A DNA stretch of 64,000 bases from JBPOFM01 sp041391925 (GTDB lineage: Bacteria; Bacteroidota; Bacteroidia; Flavobacteriales; Flavobacteriaceae), in contig JAWKNA010000006.1 in assembly GCA_041391925.1 (NCBI GenBank), positions 62,001-126,000 on the forward strand, in the 5' to 3' direction. Of the stretch, positions 60,025 through 64,000 are shown piece by piece. How positions within the stretch are numbered: the stretch's first letter is position 1; each line of letters opens with the position of its first letter. A program made the translations under genes and the position numbers. The notes below the pieces were generated by a model. That model worked only from the letters and a program-made list of their open reading frames with translations, ran no database searches and was not told where the DNA came from.

Positions 60025-60353
60025 ATGAACAAACCATAGAAGAAGGCAAAACATTGGCAATCGTTAGTTATTTGACGCTCATCGGAACGTTGATTGCTTT
60101 TTTTATGAACCAAGAGAAAAAAAACCCGTTTACAGCCTTCCATACTCGTCAGGCACTCGGCCTTTGGCTCACCCAAATGGTTTTAGGATTTGTGGTCAGT
60201 GGTTTTGATAGTTGGAATATTACTTTTGCCCTTTGGATTGGAATAGCCGTACTGATTTTTTATGGCATTTTTAGTGCCATTGCAGGAAAAGCACAGCCCA
60301 TACCATTTTTGGGAGATTTTTTCCAAAGACTTTTCGCCTCATTAGGAACATAA
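60021..60353 (+). CDS. Small membrane protein (DUF4870-like)
   Basis: A 110-residue protein with about three membrane segments (LAIVSYLTLIGTLIAFFMNQ, ALGLWLTQMVLGFVVSGF, ITFALWIGIAVLIFYGIFSA). The KKNPFTAFHTRQALGLWLTQ loop resembles DUF4870-type proteins. It overlaps the dihydroorotase-like gene by 4 bp and is followed 1 bp later by an esterase gene. Function unknown. Confidence 0.75.
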   Translation: MNEQTIEEGKTLAIVSYLTLIGTLIAFFMNQEKKNPFTAFHTRQALGLWLTQMVLGFVVSGFDSWNITFALWIGIAVLIFYGIFSAIAGKAQPIPFLGDFFQRLFASLGT

Positions 60354-60354
60354 T

Positions 60355-61002
60355 ATGGATTTATCACTCTATCATTTAACCCGTCCGTCTAGTTTAAAGG
60401 AAAATGCTCCGTTGCTCATCATGCTCCATGGTTATGGTAGCGATGAGAATGATTTGTTTTCATTCGCATCAGAATTGCCAAAGGAATTGTTCATTGTTTC
60501 CGTGAGGGCACCTTACCCGATGCAGCCTTATGGCAATGCATGGTATGCCATTAATTTTGATGCAGAAATGAACAAATGGAATGATACTGAGCAAGCAAAA
60601 GAATCGAGAGATTTGATTGCCAACTTTATTGATGAAGCTTGCAAAACCTATCCTGTGAACAAAAACAATGTGACATTGTTGGGTTTTAGTCAAGGTAGCA
60701 TTTTGAGCTATGCCGTTGCACTCACCTTTCCTGAAAAAGTGAAAAATGTCATTGCTTTAAGCGGATATATAAGTGAAGATATCCTTACTGAAAACTTAAG
60801 ATTAAAAGACTATTCCCATCTTAGTTTCTATTGTTCCCACGGCAATATGGATCAAGTGATTCCTGTAGAATGGGCTCGAAACGCACCTAAATTATTAGAG
60901 AAATTGAAAATCGAATATACATACTCGGAATTCCCAGTGGGCCATGGTGTGGCTCCTCAAAACTTTTATGAATTCAGAACTTGGCTGGATAGCAAGTTGT
61001 AA
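60355..61002 (+). CDS. Alpha/beta-hydrolase (phospholipase/carboxylesterase type)
   Basis: A 215-residue serine esterase of the LYPLA/carboxylesterase family. The oxyanion region is IMLHGYGSDENDLFSFASEL, the nucleophile elbow is LLGFSQGSILSYAVAL (S112), the Asp is in SHGNMDQVIPVEWAR and the His in FPVGHGVAPQNFYEF. It would hydrolyse an ester of unknown nature. It is the last gene of the operon that begins at 56846. Confidence 0.9.
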   Translation: MDLSLYHLTRPSSLKENAPLLIMLHGYGSDENDLFSFASELPKELFIVSVRAPYPMQPYGNAWYAINFDAEMNKWNDTEQAKESRDLIANFIDEACKTYPVNKNNVTLLGFSQGSILSYAVALTFPEKVKNVIALSGYISEDILTENLRLKDYSHLSFYCSHGNMDQVIPVEWARNAPKLLEKLKIEYTYSEFPVGHGVAPQNFYEFRTWLDSKL

Positions 61003-61193
61003 ATAAAACGAAAGGCCACCAAATAATTTTGATAGCCTTCCTCTTTCTCATAGCAATTTAAAATGATGTTTTGATAATGAATAGATAGTATTCCTTGAAA
61101 CTTTGGAATTACTAAATAAGCGGTAATTAATCCACTATAAAACTTCATCTTTCATCTTACTTACGATAATATTTACTTTTAGGTTTTATTCAT

Positions 61194-61225
61194 AAAAAAA
61201 AGCTTCCCTTTAAAAGAAAGCTTTT
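61194..61225 (-). terminator. Intrinsic terminator of the lipoprotein gene
   Basis: AAAAGCTT (61198-61205) and AAGCTTTT (61218-61225) form an 8-bp stem; plus-strand As at 61194-61200 give a U-tract on the minus strand, 19 bp after the stop at 61245. Confidence 0.75.
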
Positions 61226-61244
61226 AATAAAAATGATTTTTAAT

Positions 61245-62282
61245 TTATTCTTTTGAAAGGTAAACTGAAGAGGCACCACTTAACGAATTATTAATTACTG
61301 GAGTTAAATCACCTCCCGAACCAATATTATTGAATGCTAGGATTCTTCCGCCTCCATTTCCAGCTTCAGCTATAAACACTGTTGAAGTTGAGCTATCATA
61401 GGCCACATCTACAGGGTTACCCAATAAAGTACTAGCACCTGCTACTCTCACTTGATCGCTCACAGCTAATGTTCCACCATCAGCAACCGCATTGAACTTA
61501 GTTGTAAAATTTGAAATCACATGAAAGGCACCATCGTCTTGAGTGTTTCCAGCATCTCCAATATCCGTCATGACCATCGTATCGCTTGTAGAATCAAATG
61601 TTAAGCCGTGAGTTCTGGTAATTCCTTCAATCACTACTCTTTTTGATGCTGATAATGTCGCATCGGAAGTATTATTGAGAAAATTTGTGAATACAGCTAA
61701 TTCATTATCCGCATCTACCACGGCATACAAATCATTGCCAATAAAGGTGATTCCCCATACTTTAAAATCGGTAGTAATTGTGTTTCTTAAATTGAATGCA
61801 GTTCCATCACTTTCATAGACAAAAAATCGTCCATCCAACGTATTCATATCACCATCAACATCTGCATTATCAGCTACTACCACAATATTGCCTTTCACTG
61901 CAGTTTCTCTAGGGCTCTGCATATCTACAGTACCAATTAGCGTTGCGGTAATTGATGAATTAGTTGGTAAAACCGAGATTCCAGTAAAGGCCTCTAAATT
62001 AAAACCTGTTCGTGATGCTTGCAGGAGGACATCTTCATTTGCATCATAAAAAACACCATCTGCTGCCAGTGAGGTGGTCAATAATGTTGTAGTGGTGATA
62101 TTGTCCATATCTGTCACATCATAATATGTGATATTCCCATCCACATTATTACTAGTGAATAATTTGGTGGAGCTGGTAGGTGGGTTTTGGTCATCACTAT
62201 CATCACTGCTATCGCATGAGAAAGCAAACAATGATATTGCTGTGATTAAACCAAAAAGTTTGATAGAATTTTGAGTCTTCAT
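61245..62282 (-). CDS. Hypothetical lipoprotein with propeller-like repeats
   Basis: A 345-residue predicted lipoprotein: LITAISLFAFSCDSSDDSDD has the lipobox Cys and an Asp-rich spacer. The body shows repeated strands (ETAVKGNIVVVADNADVDGD, GITFIGNDLYAVVDADNELA, GLTFDSTSDTMVMTDIGDAG, DVAYDSSTSTVFIAEAGNGG) as in NHL/lactonase-like beta-propellers. It may be surface-exposed and calcium-binding. No enzymatic residues recognised. Transcribed alone. Confidence 0.75.
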   Translation of the reverse strand: MKTQNSIKLFGLITAISLFAFSCDSSDDSDDQNPPTSSTKLFTSNNVDGNITYYDVTDMDNITTTTLLTTSLAADGVFYDANEDVLLQASRTGFNLEAFTGISVLPTNSSITATLIGTVDMQSPRETAVKGNIVVVADNADVDGDMNTLDGRFFVYESDGTAFNLRNTITTDFKVWGITFIGNDLYAVVDADNELAVFTNFLNNTSDATLSASKRVVIEGITRTHGLTFDSTSDTMVMTDIGDAGNTQDDGAFHVISNFTTKFNAVADGGTLAVSDQVRVAGASTLLGNPVDVAYDSSTSTVFIAEAGNGGGRILAFNNIGSGGDLTPVINNSLSGASSVYLSKE

Positions 62283-62443
62283 AAAATTTTATGTTTTAAT
62301 GTTATAGCTTTATCTACGTATCAAATAGCTCGATAGATTAGTAAAATAAGGCAATTAACAAAATTTTGTGAAGTCAACAGATTTAAAAGTCAAAAAGAAG
62401 ATTCTCTTATTCAGGACTAAATAATGTCGTGTTTTCAAAAATT

Positions 62444-62477
62444 AAAAAAAGCTACTCCAAAACATAAATGGAGTAGC
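62444..62477 (-). terminator. Probable terminator downstream of the acyltransferase gene
   Basis: GCTACTCCA (62451-62459) and TGGAGTAGC (62469-62477), perfect 9-bp stem with a 9-nt loop; As at 62444-62450 give the U-tract. It is about 105 bp after the acyltransferase stop. Confidence 0.7.
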
Positions 62478-62581
62478 AATTTTAAACTAGTATGTTGATG
62501 TTTCTCTTTAGGGACAAAAATTGTTTACTGTATGTTTCATCAACAACTACACTGTTAATAATTCAAATTTTGTGCCAAAAG

Positions 62582-63130
62582 CTATGTATTTTCTGGTATT
62601 TTACCTTTGACGCCTCTAAAAAAATCCTTTATAAATCTTAAATCAGCTTCAAAATTATCGGTCAGATAAAATGGTTCAGAAATAGCGTTTTGTTTCTTTC
62701 CAAAATCCAAAGTAAACATGATGATAGGAACATTTGCAGCCTTGGCGATGTAGTAAAATCCTGTTTTCCATTCATTCACCTTTTTACGGGTTCCTTCGGG
62801 GGAAATTGCCAATCTAAATTCTTCTTTTTTTTCGAATAATGCGGCGATGGCCTGAACTTTGTTCTGCCCAGGAGTCCGATCCAAAGGTGCGCCACCAATA
62901 CTTCTAAAATAATACCCTAATGGCCAAACAAAGAGTTCTTTCTTACCAACAAAATTTGATTTGATACCGACGACTTGTCGTAACAATAAAGCTATAAAGA
63001 AATCATAGTTGCTTGTATGCGGCGCTGCTATCAAGACCGCTTTTTTTACTGTGTCTTTTGATAAGGTAGTATTTCCAACAACCTTCCAGCCAAGCAACTT
63101 AAAGTAAATCCATTTGGCCAGCCACCGCAT
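62582..63130 (-). CDS. 1-acylglycerol-3-phosphate acyltransferase (PlsC-like)
   Basis: A 182-residue acyltransferase of the PlsC family. The catalytic H-x4-D motif is H38-T-S-N-Y-D43; the second block is FRSIGGAPLDRT, and the glycerol-phosphate region is LAISPEGTRKKVNEWKTGF. Such enzymes acylate lysophosphatidate. The short length is typical of the small Bacteroidota members often seen near envelope genes. It follows the KdnB-like gene by 1 bp on the same strand and is probably co-transcribed. Confidence 0.88.
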   Translation of the reverse strand: MRWLAKWIYFKLLGWKVVGNTTLSKDTVKKAVLIAAPHTSNYDFFIALLLRQVVGIKSNFVGKKELFVWPLGYYFRSIGGAPLDRTPGQNKVQAIAALFEKKEEFRLAISPEGTRKKVNEWKTGFYYIAKAANVPIIMFTLDFGKKQNAISEPFYLTDNFEADLRFIKDFFRGVKGKIPENT

Positions 63131-63131
63131 A

Positions 63132-64000
63132 TCACATTTTTTTATAAAGTGATTTCAGCTTTTCTCTTGTGATGGTTTGCTTCCAATGATTACCCACTGC
63201 GTTTTGCCAAAGTGGCTCCAAACCAAGGGCAACATCAATCATGATATCAAATTGCTCGTCATCCAAATCAGCACAAATACCTTCAGGCAGATGGATGTTG
63301 TGTAGTTTTTTCATTTCCTTGAAGAGTTTGACACCCTCGGGATAAAATTCTTCAAGATGGTTAAAAACAATGCAATTGCCAATGCCGTGTTTGGTGCCCA
63401 ACAAATAGGACAAACCATAGCTCATGGCATGCGCAACCCCAACCTGTGAATAGGCAATGCTCATGCCTCCATGCCAAGAAGCCATCATCAATTTATCCTG
63501 TGCTTCTTCATCAGATAGATTACCTTCTACAAAAATTTCCTTACAAAGTTCAAAAGCCTTTTCGCCATAACTTTGACTGAATGCGTTGAGAAACGTCCCA
63601 TTCAATGATTCGATACAGTGGATATAACAATCCATTCCTGTATAAAACCATTGCTGTTTTGGAACACCAACAGTTAACTCCGGATCTAGAATCACTTGGT
63701 CAAAAGGTGTGTAATCAGAATTAATACCGAGTTTTTTGTCTGGACCTGTCAAACGGTTGTTCTGGATACGCTGGCTCTGTTCCTGGGTTGTCGGCACGCC
63801 CGCTTGGTAGATGGCTGGGTTTAAATCCCAACCTTGATAATCCTTTGCTTCACCTTCATTGGTGAGCATGATGGACACAACTTTTGCTAAATCCAAAATG
63901 GTTCGCCGCCAATCCCTATAATTCCAGAAGGTCTCATCGTTATGCGTCAAGATGATTTGCTCTACCAATTCATCCACTTGTGAGGTTTTGGTTCTTCGTT
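63132..64000 (-). CDS. kdnB: KdnB-like 3-deoxy-octulosonate 8-oxidase, partial with apparent frame errors
   Basis: A metal-dependent alcohol dehydrogenase-like protein running off the right edge. WFYTGMDCYIHCIESLNGTF, LMMASWHGGMSIAYSQVGVA, HAMSYGLSYLLGTKHGIGNC and FNHLEEFYPEGVKLFKEM match KdnB, which oxidises the 8-position of Kdo before KdnA amination. The N-terminal part is damaged: between about 63735 and 63940 the translated family motifs (GIGG, a GTGAxxSRTTVLTG-like block) are only found by switching frames, consistent with several missing bases in homopolymer runs. The net change leaves the frame open. Either sequencing error or a decaying copy. Confidence 0.75.
   Translation of the reverse strand, partial: RRTKTSQVDELVEQIILTHNDETFWNYRDWRRTILDLAKVVSIMLTNEGEAKDYQGWDLNPAIYQAGVPTTQEQSQRIQNNRLTGPDKKLGINSDYTPFDQVILDPELTVGVPKQQWFYTGMDCYIHCIESLNGTFLNAFSQSYGEKAFELCKEIFVEGNLSDEEAQDKLMMASWHGGMSIAYSQVGVAHAMSYGLSYLLGTKHGIGNCIVFNHLEEFYPEGVKLFKEMKKLHNIHLPEGICADLDDEQFDIMIDVALGLEPLWQNAVGNHWKQTITREKLKSLYKKM

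Noticed and set aside
1..64000. tRNA, rRNA and common riboswitches
   Set aside because: None recognised on either strand by eye; a covariance-model scan would be needed to exclude small RNAs.

Overview
The window looks like a chromosome segment of a marine-type member of the Flavobacteriaceae (phylum Bacteroidota). The DNA is AT-rich, many proteins belong to Bacteroidota families (DUF5916, DUF6146, DUF6787, TIGR02757, BatA-type, CarboxypepD_reg/TonB receptors), and promoter-like boxes match the Bacteroidota consensus TTG-N16-20-TAnnTTTG instead of sigma70 boxes. No rRNA, tRNA, CRISPR array, transposase, integrase or phage gene was recognised.

Layout. (1) 1-17.3 kb is an exopolysaccharide/O-antigen type locus on the plus strand: asparagine-synthase-like amidotransferases, GT4 glycosyltransferases, a cupin-like oxygenase, a phosphoglycosyl transferase, an ATP-grasp ligase, a GNAT/FemAB-like protein (opposite strand), a polysaccharide deacetylase, a DegT aminotransferase, a membrane nucleotide-sugar dehydratase, and a Wza/Wzc export pair. 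(2) 17.3-23.9 kb is housekeeping: proline dehydrogenase, AroB, DinB-like, Lrp/AsnC, an M14 peptidase divergent from an HTH regulator across a palindrome-rich spacer, a lipoprotein and TerC. (3) 24-29 kb is parE - membrane protein - parC. (4) 29-33 kb is an accessory region: two 21-bp tandem arrays bracket a run of unrecognised AT-rich minus-strand genes, a lipoprotein and a possibly truncated unknown gene. (5) 33-45 kb holds SRPBCC genes with a GlxA/AraC-type regulator, YchF, a ferredoxin divergent from a LuxC-type acyl-CoA reductase, serC-serA, small membrane and lipoproteins, and a His-rich protein next to a TonB receptor. (6) 45-54.6 kb holds folE, a DUF5916 outer-membrane protein, lolD, small membrane proteins, a TIGR02757 protein, an M61 peptidase and a GT2. 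(7) 54.6-56.7 kb is a cassette-like island of three unrelated single genes (HNH nuclease, Arr rifampin ADP-ribosyltransferase, SMI1/KNR4) separated by similar non-coding sequences. (8) 56.8-61 kb is a BatA-type - dihydroorotase-like - membrane protein - esterase operon with its own promoter. (9) 61-64 kb holds a lipoprotein, a PlsC-like acyltransferase and a KdnB-like dehydrogenase with several apparent small deletions at the window edge.

How the genes fit together. In region 1 the aminotransferase, dehydratase and phosphoglycosyl transferase resemble a bacillosamine-type 4-amino-sugar pathway, but the usual hexapeptide acetyltransferase is absent from the window and an ATP-grasp ligase sits in the locus. 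The amidotransferases suggest amidated sugar acids, and Wza/Wzc export the product. In region 5 serC and serA form a serine pathway pair. The KdnB-like and PlsC-like genes at the right edge are consistent with envelope lipid/Kdo modification.

The most unusual items are the cassette-like island, the paired 21-bp arrays with the unknown genes between them, the dihydroorotase homologue lacking its metal HxH motif, and the palindrome cluster between the M14 peptidase and its divergent HTH gene. All functional calls rest on reading motifs by eye; no database search was run.
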